A DNA stretch of 64,000 bases from Rhynchospora pubera (Eukaryota; Streptophyta; Magnoliopsida; Poales; Cyperaceae), in contig CM051463.1 in NCBI GenBank assembly GCA_028095005.1, positions 59,992,251 through 60,056,250 on the forward strand, in the 5' to 3' direction. The notes under the pieces were generated by a model that made no database searches, had not been told where the DNA came from, and worked only from the letters and a program-made list of their open reading frames with translations. The stretch's first letter is position 1. Each line of letters begins with the position of its first letter. Positions 1 to 11,820 of the stretch are shown in pieces. Both the position numbers and the translations under genes were made by a program.

Positions 1-205
1 AGAAAATGCTTAAGCGCTACAAAATGCAAAATTGTTCTCCAAGTGTTGCTCCCATTTTCAAAGGTGACAAATTCAGCAAGGATCAATGTCCCAAAACTGA
101 ATCAGAACGTAAGCAGATGGAAAAGAATGAGTATGCTTCGGTTGTAGGAAGCTTAATGTATGCTCAAGTTTGCACACGTCCTGATATTGCGTTTATAGTT
201 GGTAT

Positions 206-1798
206 TGATATCTCTTATTTATATATATATTTTGACCATACTTGGCACCAAAATACTACCCAAACCAATGATATTCACTGCACATTTGCATTATATTTTG
301 CAAGATTGGACACTGCCGTGGAATTTGACTTGTTTTGTAGGAACTTGGTGGATTGGACACAATAATTGCATAAAACGGTGAATTTTGAAGAAGAAAATGA
401 CTGAAAGGAGTCCATAGCATTGTAGAGCTCATCCTAAGCTTTCCAACGATCTTTTAATCACCTCAATCGGAGTCCGGATGAAGAAATTATGGTCAAAATA
501 CTATCAGTGCTCGATTCTGGAATTTCGGTCCGAAATGTACGGATTTCGGTCCGAAATCCATGTATGGAAAGTGAAATTTGGCAAGTTTCGGAGAAGGAAA
601 GGAGATCTCTTGCCCTAGCCGCCTCCTAGACTTTCCCTTGATGTATTTAAGCACGAATTTCGACCAGAGAAAGGAGGTCACCTTCCATACAATAATTTCC
701 ACCACCGTTCTCACGCCGAAAGGCGTGGGATTCCACCTCTCGCAGCGGAGCACGACCATGGCAGCAACTTTGGAGCGATTCTGGACGCGACAGCGATAGA
801 ACCGATCCAACCACGACTTCGGACGATCGATATCTTGAGTTAGAAGCGATATTTGGTTTATTCGTTCCTTTTCTCTTGATATTTTGATTTGATGGAGTTT
901 GTATCTTATTTTTCTTGCATGTTAGGATAATTAATGATGTCTTAGAAGTAGTTAGTAGATTAGTTTAGTATTTTGTTATGGCTTGATTGCTTTATACTAT
1001 GATATGTGATATGTTTCGTTGAGAATTATATCTTGCTTGGTTAATTTAATTGTTTGTTTGACTGTTTACCTATTGATGAACTGCAGCACCATTAGGCATT
1101 AAACTAGAACAAATCATTGATTAGTTAAGTATATGAGGTAAGCCAATCGCTCGAAAGAGGAGGTTAGTTCACGACCGAAAGGTGTAACTTTTACTGATCC
1201 GACAGGACTTTAAATACCTCTAGAAATCCAACTAAACATACTTAAATAGCTAAATCAGAACGAAAGTATAGGTTTAGTTGTTTATGTGGCAAAAACCGAG
1301 TTCCAAGTCAAGTTAGAACCGAAATCGCGACAGCTGAGGTTAGGACTTAGGTATGGTCGTCCAGTAGCCTTCACATAACATTGTGTAAAGATATCAAGTT
1401 GAAACAAGAGGTCTAAAGTAAGTTTTGGACAGAAACAGTATGGATTTCGGTCCGAAATCCATATATTTCGGTCCGAAATATGCCTCTGTCTCGATGAAAA
1501 TTGTAGACAAAGGTGCTTTGGAGCTAAACTAATTGAACACGAAACCCTAGGACATCCTTGCATTTATTTAGAGTCCAGAAAATACCAAAAATAATTTATT
1601 TAATTGCACTTTAGATAATTGTCTTTTTAAATCATAAAACTCCAAAAATTAATTGTCTAGCTTTCGTGAGGAAGTAAAGTCTAGTAATCAGTTGTACCGT
1701 CCCTTGGGTTCGACCCTAAAGCTTAACTAAAACGACTAGTGAGGTTAGCTCTAGGTTATAAATTTATTTGATATCCTAGGTTTCAAATGCCTTCATCA
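206..1798. mobile_element. Solo LTR nested in the copia RT/RNase H region
   Basis: The copia frame is interrupted by a 1593-bp segment that begins TGATATCTC and ends CTTCATCA, the TG...CA ends of an LTR. The 5-bp sequence GGTAT is repeated directly at 201-205 and 1799-1803, the target duplication expected of LTR retrotransposon integration. There is no primer-binding site, internal coding region or second LTR, so this is a solo LTR left by recombination between two LTRs. Its length suggests a Ty3/gypsy family, but the family cannot be proved from the LTR alone. The short ORFs inside it are not genes. Confidence 0.85.
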
Positions 1799-1803
1799 GG
1801 TAT

Positions 1804-2401
1804 GCTAGGCCGATATCAATCCAATCCAGGTCTGGATCATTGGCGAGCTGCTAAGAAAGTTTTACGCTATTTGCAAGGGACTAAAGACTACATGCTTACT
1901 TACAGAAAGTCCGATAGCCTTGAGGTCATTGGTTATTCAGATTCAGACTTTGCTGGATGTGTAGACACGAAGAAATCCACATCAGGATACATATTCATGC
2001 TTGCAGGGGGACCAATTTCATGGAAGAGTGCCAAGCAGTCCTTAGTTGCATCTTCCACTATGCAAGCAGAATTTGTAGCGTGTTTTGAAGCTACTGGTCA
2101 AGCAGTTTGGTTGAAGAATTTCATACCTGAACTTCAAGTGATTGAGAGTATTGCAAGACCAATCACGATATTTTGTGATAATGAGGCTGCTGTTTTCTTT
2201 TCGAAAAACAACAAGTCCAGCGGTGCTACTAAATGGATTGACATCAAGTACCTTGTTGTTAGAAAGAAAGTCAAGGATAATATCATTGTCATACAACACA
2301 TCAATACAAGAGCTATGTTAGCTGATTCTCTAACAAAGGCACTACCACCTACTCTTTTCAAAGAGCATGTAGCCGGCATGGGTTTGGTTAGTGACTTGTG
2401 A
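1804..2401 (+). pseudogene. copia polyprotein C-terminus (RNase H) after the insertion
   Basis: The translation contains typical copia RNase H landmarks: HWRAAKKVLRYLQGTKDYM, YSDSDFAGC with the first catalytic aspartate, KSTSGYIFMLAGG, a methionine-glutamate pair in MQAEFVACFEA, and the C-terminal DSLTKALPP motif. It ends at a TGA at 2399-2401. It is cut off from the reverse transcriptase by the solo LTR, so it is a fragment of a retrotransposon polyprotein and not a host gene. Confidence 0.85.
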
Positions 2402-2724
2402 TGTTGTCATGAACAATAGTATATTAATTAAGTTATGTATTATAATTGAAGCTTCATTTATGTATTGACTTTCAATTTATGATGTTTGCTTATTTTTATG
2501 TTGCGCATTATTATTATTAGTATAAGCAAATATACTTATGTGGATCGAATGAATTTAATTAACCATTTGTTGGAAAGAATGCCACTTCTATAATTAACAG
2601 GGATCAAATAACATTTTGATTATGTTAGTTTAGTTTGGTATTTCTAACTGAACAAGGTTTAAGTTTTATTGGCCAATTCTGAATTTGTGTTTCATTATGA
2701 TATATTATAGGCCAAGTGGGAGAA

Positions 2725-3099
2725 TGTTATAATTAATATTAATTAATTAATAATATGGCCTATATTTAATTTTTAAACCAAATTCATTTAATGAATGGAC
2801 CATCAGATTTTGATGGAAAATCTGATGGACCATGTTCATTCAAATTTAATCCCTCTAATCACCTTAGTTTATTTAATATCTTTATTCTGCCATTAGTATG
2901 CACCCTTTGGCAATTTTCGCCCATAATAAAAATTAGGCAGAATAGAGAGTAAAACGTCATTAACAAACACCATCATTTTAACTAAGGGAGATTAGAGAAG
3001 ATTAAATTTCCGCATCAAGATGTCTTCTCTACAGAATTGTAAGTTCTAACTCATGATTATTTATTTTATATGAATTACAAGATCATAAATTCTATCACA
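2725..3099 (+). repeat. copia 3' LTR (right end approximate)
   Basis: It starts with TGTTATAATTAATATT directly after the polypurine tract and is very AT-rich. Candidate ends in CA occur at 3099 (ATCACA) and 3106 (CCTACA). No flanking duplication can be checked because the 5' LTR is outside the window. Confidence 0.6.
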
Positions 3100-3242
3100 T
3101 CCTACACAAAGTTTATTCAAATTTTTAATGGGAGAAATATCAGAGAAAACCATAGACCTCAAAATCATACTACAAAAGATTTTTGTGCTATATATGTAAG
3201 AAAAAAGTGCAAAATCAATCCTAGTAGTGAGTGAACTTTAAC

Positions 3243-4206
3243 CTTATAAGAAGTCCATTTTGAAGGAATCGGGTTGTTCTCCTTGTTTCGGATAGCTTGT
3301 GCGCCTAAATTGTACCAGGAGGGCTTCTTACTGTTAGCATCAGCAGATTTCATTTTCTCATCCTTTTGGCCACTTGGAAAGCTATTCTCATCATTGTATA
3401 TTGCAGGAGGCTTCCCCGTGTTTCCATCAACCCTGAAATTTGAGTTGATCAAAATTAGCAAACAAGTTGAAATTCAGTACAGTATTGATATCATAAAATT
3501 AGTGAACAAACTGGAGAGAAAAGAGAGAGACATTTCTTGCAATTTTTCTAGTGGTACTGCCTTCCTACAATTTGTATATGAATGTTACATTAGCACAGTC
3601 ACTTTCCTCTCATTAATTTAGTAACAATAAACTGTAGCAGGATATTGCAACAAACTTTCTTATCAGTGATGATGTACATTACTAAGAGATTAATGTATTT
3701 TCTAGGTATAATGATTGCTAGACCAGAACAAAGGCTTTCAAATCCTTACATAGGATCATAAATAAGAACTTTCATCTGTGACACAGAATTAAGAGATGTA
3801 AATAGGTATCTGACCTAGCAATACCAAGATTAAAGATTTCATCAGCTTTTCTAAACTTGTTCTTCTTTTCCATGTGCAAGGCATAAGAAGAATAGAACAT
3901 GCGTCTGGCCTATTTCATTTGCCTCCAGAAAATTGTAGATGATCTGCCCATCTGAACAGTTGCTAGCTAGCCTATTATCATAAAAAGTCAAAAAAACCAA
4001 AAAATGTATATAATTATTCAATGTCAGAAGTTGATATAACCAAGATAACAATGTAATAGTTTAAAATAGAAAAGAAAACGGTCATTTTATCATTTTGTCC
4101 AACTGAATATTGCATAGAAATGAAAGATCTGTTCAAGTACCGACATGTATTTTTGCGCGGCTCGGATAAACCTAAGCAGTCGCCACCACTTGGAAATGAT
4201 TCTGAC
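3243..4206 (-). pseudogene. Remnant of a BUBR1/MAD3-like spindle checkpoint gene
   Basis: Three exon-like pieces on the minus strand resemble plant BUBR1/MAD3. The upstream piece (about 4140-4206) reads FPSGGDCLGL, as in the MAD3/BUB1 N-terminal homology region. The middle piece (3815-3962) reads CSDGQIIYNFLEANEIGQTH, then shifts frame and continues as ALHMEKKNKF and ADEIFNLGIAR. The last piece (3243-3432) reads SWYNLGAQAIRNKENN, then PSKWTSYK, followed by a GT donor. In the family these segments belong to one TPR-like domain and a conserved linker. The frameshift at about 3885-3895, degeneration after GDCLGL and the lack of both the N-terminal exon and the C-terminus mark it as a broken fragment. 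It lies between the copia LTR and the start of the DUF629-like gene. Confidence 0.7.
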
Positions 4207-4615
4207 ATATCTTTCAGTTCAAAGCAAAATTACCAAATGAAATTCCGGGACAAGAACTAAAAGAAATGAACTGAAGAGTGAAGACTAATTAGCTTAATTC
4301 TTGTCTGTTTTGATATTGATGATTGTATAGGAAGTGACATAGAAAGTAAAAATACAAATAGGAGTGGATCTCCAAGTTTGGACGTGAGGAAAGCAATTCC
4401 CGCCGTTTCTGTCCGTCCACCCAGCAACTCCTCCTGAAGCAAGGAATACCGGTTCCTCTTCCTTTCCGTTACTGTCCTGTTAAAAAGTCCTGAGCAATTT
4501 CCGTGCAAAGTAAAGTCTCGACCAATCTGTTTAGAGGGAGAGAAAAAGAAAAGGGGGAACATCTCGGCGGTGCGGTGGAGAAGCTAAATTTCCGACACTT
4601 AAAACTGTTTCGTTT

Positions 4616-4645
4616 TGAGAGAGAGAGAGAGAGAGAAGGAGAGAC
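4616..4645 (+). repeat. (GA)n microsatellite in the leader of the DUF629-like gene
   Basis: An uninterrupted GA run lies just before the ATG at 4647. GA/CT tracts are common in plant 5' leaders and may bind BPC/GAGA-type factors; that role is inference. Confidence 0.6.
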
Positions 4646-4646
4646 G

Positions 4647-7600
4647 ATGGAGGAGGAGGATGGAAGGGGTGCGTTGGAGGCGCTGCTAGAATTAGAACCA
4701 CCAGCATTCGATTCATGTGCCAGAACATATACCGACGAGGAAGAGAAAAACTCCTTGGCGCTGGCCGACTACCAAAAATTTGGAGGGATTCGATGGAGGG
4801 ATATAGCCAATGAATTCTACAGGGACTACCTTGACGACACAGGTGGTAACTCTTAAAACTCACGCCTTAAAATCACAGTTTCCCCTTATTGACAACACGA
4901 TTTTGGGCTTAATCTCTTGTCTCTTCAATAACTATCTATGCTTTGTTACAACTTACAAGTTCCGGTATTTATTAATTTGATGATTCCTGTGCTATTGTAA
5001 CAGATTAGTACCCAACTTCAGTTTCTTACATTTCCAGCACATATAGAGCTTCCCTTAGCACGTCAGAGCATCCTTTACTGCTTAACTCACCTATTTTTAC
5101 TATGCATCAGAACACATATATTTATTTACTTAGTTTTCCTCATGCTCCTATTTCTTAGGCTTAGGCCTATAAATCTAATTTTTGGACCTTGCATTGCAGA
5201 AAAGGATGACTTCTTGAGGATGCCTGCAAGCGATCTTGACTTTCTCTGCGCATCCCGTCTTGACTATCTCAGCACAAGCCGTCTTGACTATCTCTACTTC
5301 GACGACGACGATGATCCATCCTGGTTAAGAGATATGCTCACAGATGCTGTGGTGTTTTTCAAACTGCACAATACATGGCAGGTACACATCTGCCCCTGCT
5401 GCGACTGCCTTCGTTGGTTTTCAGATAGTGATTCCCTTGTTCTGCACCTGATGAACGAGCACTGCGATGCCTGGCCGTGCCTTCGACAGACCCCCACCCC
5501 GGCCCCTACCGAGGAACAGTGGTCTGCCGACGCCCTCCGTCGAACAGTGTGGAAACCGATAGATGCCAGTGCCGCCCTCACAATACTCTCTACAATATCT
5601 CTAGATGGTAATAGTGCCGACAGTACCCTCGATGTTGATCGCCTTGCTTCCTTCGAATGGCCTTTGTCCCAAGATTTTAGGAGGACTGAACTCTTGGCAA
5701 ACTTACAAACCAGATTTCTGGCATTCTTAGAGAATTCTCAAGAGAAGGATTCCTTTTCATTTTGCTCTGGAGGCTGTCTGAGGAATCTTATTGCTGCGGC
5801 ATCTGAGGAGGTCCTTAGACGCCTTGAAATAACAAACATTCTACCACCCCCTTTTAGAGCTCTTATATATTGCTCCCCCCTATCCTTCCGGTTCATGGAA
5901 GCGGAGCCTCTAAACTATCTTCTTAGAACCGTCGAATGGATGTGCTATTTATTTGAGGAACAAGCATCTCAAATCAGAAAATCAGAAGCGGAAGGGAGCC
6001 AAGAAAAAGATGGTGATGTGAACTGGAGGCAGAATGATTTGTTTGGCGCCGTTTCCTTTGCAGCTGGCTGTGATTACTTTGTTCTTGATGCAGCAAAGTT
6101 AAAGTCATGCGGAATAAATGAACAGAATATGGGCTTGTGGTTGTATAAAGCGCCTATTTTTCCCTCAATCTGCAAAGTCCCCGCCAATGTTTCTGTTGTA
6201 TTTAAATTGGTGGAAGACAAGGCAGCGTCATTTTCTACATGCCTGATGCAGTCTTATGTGAAATTGGCTTCGCTTACCACCTGCTTGAAGATGTTGATTA
6301 AGGGGGACTGCCCGATATCACTGCTAGGCAGGTTGTCCCCTGAGATGGCATCGAACAGCGAATCAAATGCTGCTAATGTCACCGGCATGCCGTCTGCTAA
6401 ACGACAGAGAACTGACGTTGATTATCAGGTTTGTGTTGAGATCCCCCAAACAGTTTATTTTTCATCGTCATCTGTTATTGATCTTGTGGCATTTGGTTTT
6501 CAGATGATGCAGCCTTATCTTGACCTTATCAAATTAACTTGTGAGGTGCAATGTGTCGAGGTTCATCTCCGCCGGCTATGTGCTGTTGACCTTCGGGCGT
6601 ATATTGTGCCTCTTTTGAAATCCTACCTGCGGGTATGTAATTTCAGTTTTGTACAAACCTTTGGGTTCTTCTTCAACACACTAGATTGATGTTTCATATT
6701 CTCGTTTGCAGGTGAAATTGTATATGTTCATCACAATGGGGCTGTCTCATACAGGAGATGACGAAGAAGAGGATGCTGATGAGGTAAGTGGATTTCGACT
6801 CAGCATCACATGAAAATTTGTGTGAAGTCATGCAAGACCTTTAAGTATTATTAAGTACTACCTACTTTCTGTACTTGGTTGCGGAATACATGTCTGATTC
6901 CTGGATCGACCTTAAACTTAGCAGAGAGGTCTGTGCAGGCCAGTAGTTGTCAGTACTGGATCTGACTGGTACAGTATTAGAAATTGGCACATGAATCTTG
7001 CTGCTAGGTTAGACGAACCTTATCATCCTGGTGCACAGAACTGAGAGCCTTGTGATGATTAGCTTTTATGTGACATAAATTGTAGGGTAATATAAAGAGA
7101 GAGTCACGAGAAAAGCACCCAGAGGAGTATGTCCATAGCAAAGTCATAGAAGAACCTGCAGCTGAGGACAACAGTGATGTGATGATGCCTGACCTGAGCT
7201 TGTACAAGAGAAGTGAAGCACTGTCTACTGCTCCTCCGGAGCTCGTAAGTGGCAGCAGGAGTTCAGTTGGCGTCTCTGATCTTGTTCCCATGATGATTGA
7301 CGGTGGAGAAGCAGTAGGGGAAGAGCCGCCTCGCGCAAGTGCTGGGGAGACGGACAGCAGAGGATCGCAGGTTGGAAGTGCAGTTGCAACTCCCTCCAGG
7401 AGTGGAACTGGCATAGCGGTAGCTATAGCCAAATATCAGGCCAAGCCTGAAGCCTTACCCGAGTCAGATGCCAAAACTGAGTTGAATGCTGAACCTGGAT
7501 TTTGGTGGTCCCGAGGCCCTCTCTGGCGGAAGTTTGATATGTTTTCTGATTCTGATCTGTCTGATCCGAAGGAAGAATCTGAAAATGGAGGTCAGGATAT

Positions 7601-9545
7601 GGAGGATTTCTCTGATGCAGTTTGGTTCATGAGAGAGCAAAGTGCTTGGGTGACCAAAAAGGATGGTCTCTTCATTTGCATGGCAATCAATGATGTCGTG
7701 AAGCATTGCCTTGAAAATACCAACTCAGCTGCTACTGCACAGAATATTTGGGAATTTAAAGCCAACAGGACTTTACAGTACTGGCGTTGCTGCCTCTGTG
7801 ACTGTGACAAGAGGTTCCCCGATCAAATATCTCATATGATGCACATGGAGTCTGAGCATGGCCTTGGGCTTTCGTGGGATCAAGGCTGGTTGATGTCTTC
7901 TCAAGTCTGGCAAGGAGTGAATGAGGGTGTCAGGGAAATGAGTCATAGCCTGGATGATTCCATTACGATCGATTACACTTACAGAACATTTCTTGTTGAA
8001 ATTGAAAAGCTTGGAAGTTCATTGGAGAATGAAAAAGAGTGCCAAGTTCCAAATAGCAATCAATGTGAGGTAATAGTGAAGGACATACGACAAGAACTCC
8101 TTTCCTTGGAGTGTCGGTTTGGGGCAAATATCTTGGTATGCCCTTTGTTACCTTTTCTTTTCCACCATTGAAATGCACCCCTTTGCCCTGCAACCTCTCT
8201 ATCTCTCACTAACTCTTGAGTTATTATTATTAATTTTGTTCCTTCTTTTTTCTTGGCAGGTTGATGGGGTGGATGATCAAATTCGTAAACATTTAATTAA
8301 ATTAAATATGTTGAAGCAAAACCTTTCCAAGCTGTGCGTCTTTGAATACAAAAATGAAATATTGCATTCTATCAAATCCTTCCTGAAGGTACATGTTGTA
8401 TGCTTTCCTGGCGTCCCTATAATTTTTATGAATCCATTCATTGATAGTTTGACGGACTGGTGATTTCATTGTTTTCTGCAGAAACAAAAACTTATGGATA
8501 TTAGGCTGTGGACACTCCGGAGATTAAAGGTATGGACTACACCAGCTTGTTTCACCTGTCACTCGCCACAATAGTCTGCATATCTTATATGATGACTATC
8601 ATCTTTGTTGTTTAATTTTGTGAAGTGTTTCATGGATTTTCTGCATATCTCATCTATTGAATATCTTATTCTGTCATGTGTTTAATTTGGTGAAGATCTT
8701 TTTCTCAAATCAATTCTCTGCATATGATATGGATTTTTTTGTTGTTTAATATGGGTAATGTTTTGTTGATTTTCAGGATTTGCTTCGTTCTGTAAGATGC
8801 TTATGGGATCCCGACTCATTCTCCATGAAACTGACTTCTCCTGGCAAGGCAGGCGGCTGCAATTTCAAAATATCTTAACCTGAAATAAGTCTTACCAAAA
8901 AGCAAAAAAATAAATTAAATATAAATAATAGACAAGAATAACCAATCTGAGTGCGCGCACGCGCGTGTATGTGTTTTCTTTTCTGGGTATGTAGTCCAGT
9001 GGTGTCCAGAAGCCAAGGATTTTTTTGGCCAAAATACTAAACTAGGGTTCGTGTTTAGCTTGTGTTAGCCATCAATAATTTTTTGTTGCTTGATGTTTGT
9101 TATGAGCAGGTGATTATTAACATGGATGAACACAATGGCGTCATTGGATTTGCTTATATTGGAATTGGTTGGGAGTTCACTGGTGAGGTTCCTTTACTCT
9201 CATGTTCCTTTGGTTACTAAAGCCTTCCCATTTTCAAGAATGCCTAATTGTATTATCTTTATTCGCTTGTTCACTGTGTTCTTTATTCCAGGTGATCTGT
9301 CGTCTAAGGGGTCGATGGATATCAAGGGGATATTTACTTTTTCAGGGGCATCAACTCCACGTGCTGGTATTCATTTTGATAGTAAGGTTATTCTAGATGA
9401 AGGGAGTAAGATGACAACAAAAGCGTTTCATTTTAGAAATGCACTGAGGATGGACCTTACATTTGGCGTGGTGGAGAAGTTGCGTCAATTTCAAGCTGAC
9501 TTCATATGGATGTTGCAAAGGTTAAAAGAGAGAGAAAGTTTGTAA
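4647..9545 (+). CDS. DUF627/DUF629 (UCH-related)-like zinc-finger protein, 9 exons
   Basis: I join exons 4647-4842, 5200-6632, 6712-6783, 7086-8135, 8260-8388, 8482-8529, 8777-8848, 9110-9182 and 9292-9545 into an 1108-residue protein with all phases consistent. The ATG at 4647 follows a (GA)n-rich leader. Two C2H2-like fingers are visible: residues 130-153 (CPCC...H-x4-H) and about 802-825 (CCLCDC...HMMHMESEH). Between them lie FEWPLSQDFRRTELLANLQ and a nuclear-looking AKRQR segment; acidic Ser/Asp/Glu stretches precede the second finger. The layout resembles plant DUF627/DUF629 proteins annotated as ubiquitin-hydrolase-related, but I see no Cys/His protease centre, so any enzymatic role is doubtful. 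Intron 7 needs a GC donor (AAG|GCAGGC). If it is retained, translation ends within ten codons, near 8877. The paralogue at 61.7-64 kb has a GT donor at that site. Function unknown. Confidence 0.75.
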
Positions 9546-11470
9546 TGTGCTAAATTAAAATGGCATGTTTTATAAAGTCAGTTTTGTGCGGGTAAAGTTT
9601 CTATTAACCTTGTATTATTTTAGATGATGTATCGTGTGAACAAATTTTTATTTGGAAAAAATATCTGAAGAATTTTGTCAAAATAAATGTTATGTATGCA
9701 TTCTATTGCACTATTGTTTTTTGGTTTCCTCTCAAACTAACTGGAAGTCTAACGATAGCCGAAGATGGTCCGAAATACTCAAAAGGTTAAATTTATGGCA
9801 ATTTTATTTACCGATACAAACCCGGACTTAATTTTTCAACTATGGATCCTATTTTTAACATCCATTTATGCTATTATTTTAAAAATTGAACTTCTCTGCC
9901 CATTTTGGTCCTTAAGGAAGTGCTAAGTGTTTATTCGGTTCATTTTTAACTCTGTGAGTCTGTGTGGAAGAATTGGATAACTTTCATCAAAAAGCTTGCG
10001 AGCAACCGGTCCAACGGTTCCATACACTTTTTCTAACTAAAGTTGTATAAATTTTACCTGCAATATAGTTATATAAATTTCACCTGCAATATAGTTAGAA
10101 TCTGCGGTGAATATTGCATTATTGCGTAACTTGTAAAGCAACGTAAACAGCTACAATATTTGAACAATTCAAATAGTAACCCTTGACGTGAGATAATTGC
10201 AAAAATATTGATAGATATTTTTGTTTTTAGAAGAAACGTACTCAGCGACAATTTTCACTTATAAAATCCAAATTATATTAAAAAAATGCGGAATTCTAAA
10301 GTTTCGTTTACTTCCAAAATATGGCTAGACTTTAGAGAGCTGACGGTTTAAACGTTCAATTGTCATTTGGATTTTGCAATAGGATATATATATTATAAAA
10401 AGGAATTTTCTAGAAGACTAAATTCTCTCAGAAACCATCTCGCTTATACACAATAATATATTCATAGTGTGAAGTACAATATCAACCAAATAAATAGATT
10501 TACGCCTCCTAATAAGGAACCGATATAATTTGCACCCAAAACCTTCAGGTGTTAAAAATATATATATATAGTGCCAAATACTCTTGAAAACTTGGAAAAT
10601 ATCTTTTAGACCCAAGAGAAATAGAGAATTTGGTGCGGTGAGCTTAAATGGCGTCTTCATAATTTAAATGATATCGTCTGATAATTTAAATTTTAAAGTA
10701 TTAATTTAAATTTTTCTTTTTTTACTACTAAAGCAATTACTTCCAGGTAGATGGCTGCGATTTAAAATCCAATACTACTTGGGAAAAATAAAACAAGAAG
10801 ATTTGAGTTTTTATTGCACTTAAAACCATATTGATTCGGATAAAAAATGATCAATCGATTTTGATTTATTGTACAAATAGTTTTTTTACCTTATTGCTCT
10901 TTCATATTTTTCATTAAAAAAAATTAATTAGAAAGTGATGTTATTGCTCATATTAGTAAGTATTTTTTTGTGATTAAGAAAAAATTCATTTAGGTTAACA
11001 AGTTATGCGTTAATATAAAAAGATATCCAGCCAGAAAAGATATGAATTACTACATTACTATATCTTATGATCTCTTATACATTTGAGGGAAAAAAAATCT
11101 TTGCGAAAACTATGTTGAATAACTATTTTTTGTCTTCTTTTTTTTTAAAAAAAAAAACTATCCCTACTACTTATAACAGCACTTATCCAAAATAATATTT
11201 ATTGTATGCATTCTTATACATTGATCGCGTAAATCAATGGTTGGATGTTAGCGATTGATATAGGTTTACAGATTTTTCACTTTTAATATAAAGAAATTCA
11301 TCACTCATTAGTTGTGCACTCATTAAAATAGAAAAAAAAATTCACTAAATTAGTTACCCCTGTATTTGAAAAAAAAATAATAAATACAACACATATAAAA
11401 ACTTCATTAAAATAATAATTATTATTTTTATTTTAAAAATAGAATGCAATACGCACAGGTAAATATTCTC
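9546..11470. other. Intergenic, no gene seen
   Basis: AT-rich sequence between the DUF629-like gene and a MITE. I see only short random ORFs. A short direct repeat containing ACCTGCAATATAGTTA lies at about 10057-10097. No RNA gene or coding homology is recognisable. Confidence 0.6.
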
Positions 11471-11473
11471 CTA

Positions 11474-11637
11474 GGTTCCGTTTGGATAGGTGTGGGAAGA
11501 AGGGAAGAAGGGAAGAAGTGGGAAGAAGTGTTGGGAAGTGTGTAACTTTGTGAAGAATTTGGATTGTTTATAATTTTTTTTCTTCCCTTCTTCTTTCTTC
11601 CTTCTTCCTCTTCTTCTTCTTGCATCCAAACGGAGCC
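11474..11637. mobile_element. MITE, GGYTCCGTTTGGAT family, copy 1
   Basis: A 164-bp element with inverted ends GGTTCCGTTTGGAT and ATCCAAACGGAGCC, flanked by CTA on both sides (11471-11473 and 11638-11640). The interior is a purine-rich arm (GGGAAGAAG) opposite a pyrimidine-rich arm. Related copies lie at 26162, 33877 and 51811. A 3-bp duplication fits PIF/Harbinger-type MITEs. Confidence 0.75.
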
Positions 11638-11690
11638 CTATGTAATTGCGGGGGTACATTTGCTAGTGAATTCACATCCTATGCGAGAGG

Positions 11691-11820
11691 CAGACCTCTT
11701 ATCTGAACCGTTCGTTTAATGATGAGTGTCCCGTGATTAATATCAGGTCCGTCGAAATTCGTGCAGTCCGTAAAAATTTGCCGTCGAAATTAAATCAGAC
11801 GGTTCAGATCGAAGGTCTGT
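11691..11820. repeat. Short foldback element upstream of the TBC gene
   Basis: The left arm CAGACCTCTTATCTGAACCGT pairs with the right arm ACGGTTCAGATCGAAGGTCTG across about 130 bp. It is probably a small MITE. No target duplication is evident. It lies 0.6-0.7 kb before the TBC start codon. Confidence 0.5.

Larger units (their letters stand above)
1..3099 (+). mobile_element. Ty1/copia retrotransposon, 3' part, split by a solo LTR
   Basis: This is the 3' end of a copia element whose 5' part lies before the window. Positions 6-205 encode the end of the reverse transcriptase, with the conserved stretch SLMYAQVCTRPDIAF. The frame stops at a nested insertion and resumes at 1804 with the RNase H region (ending at 2401). 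A polypurine tract AAGTGGGAGA at 2714-2723 is followed at 2725 by TGTTATAA, the usual start of a copia 3' LTR. The LTR seems to run to about 3099-3106, but without the 5' LTR the end is a guess. Apart from the insertion, the two coding parts are open, so the element looks moderately young. It cannot encode a full polyprotein. Confidence 0.88.

Noticed and set aside
493..810. ORFs inside the solo LTR (493-810, 578-799, 1282-1563)
   Set aside because: They lie within a TG...CA LTR with target duplication and show no domain; the Phe/Gly-rich text comes from the palindromic motif.
1700..1725. tRNA-like TTCGACCC box
   Set aside because: No matching A box or cloverleaf stems nearby; it lies inside the solo LTR.
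3165..4210. Functional BUBR1 gene
   Set aside because: A frameshift in the middle exon and missing N- and C-terminal exons make an intact product impossible.
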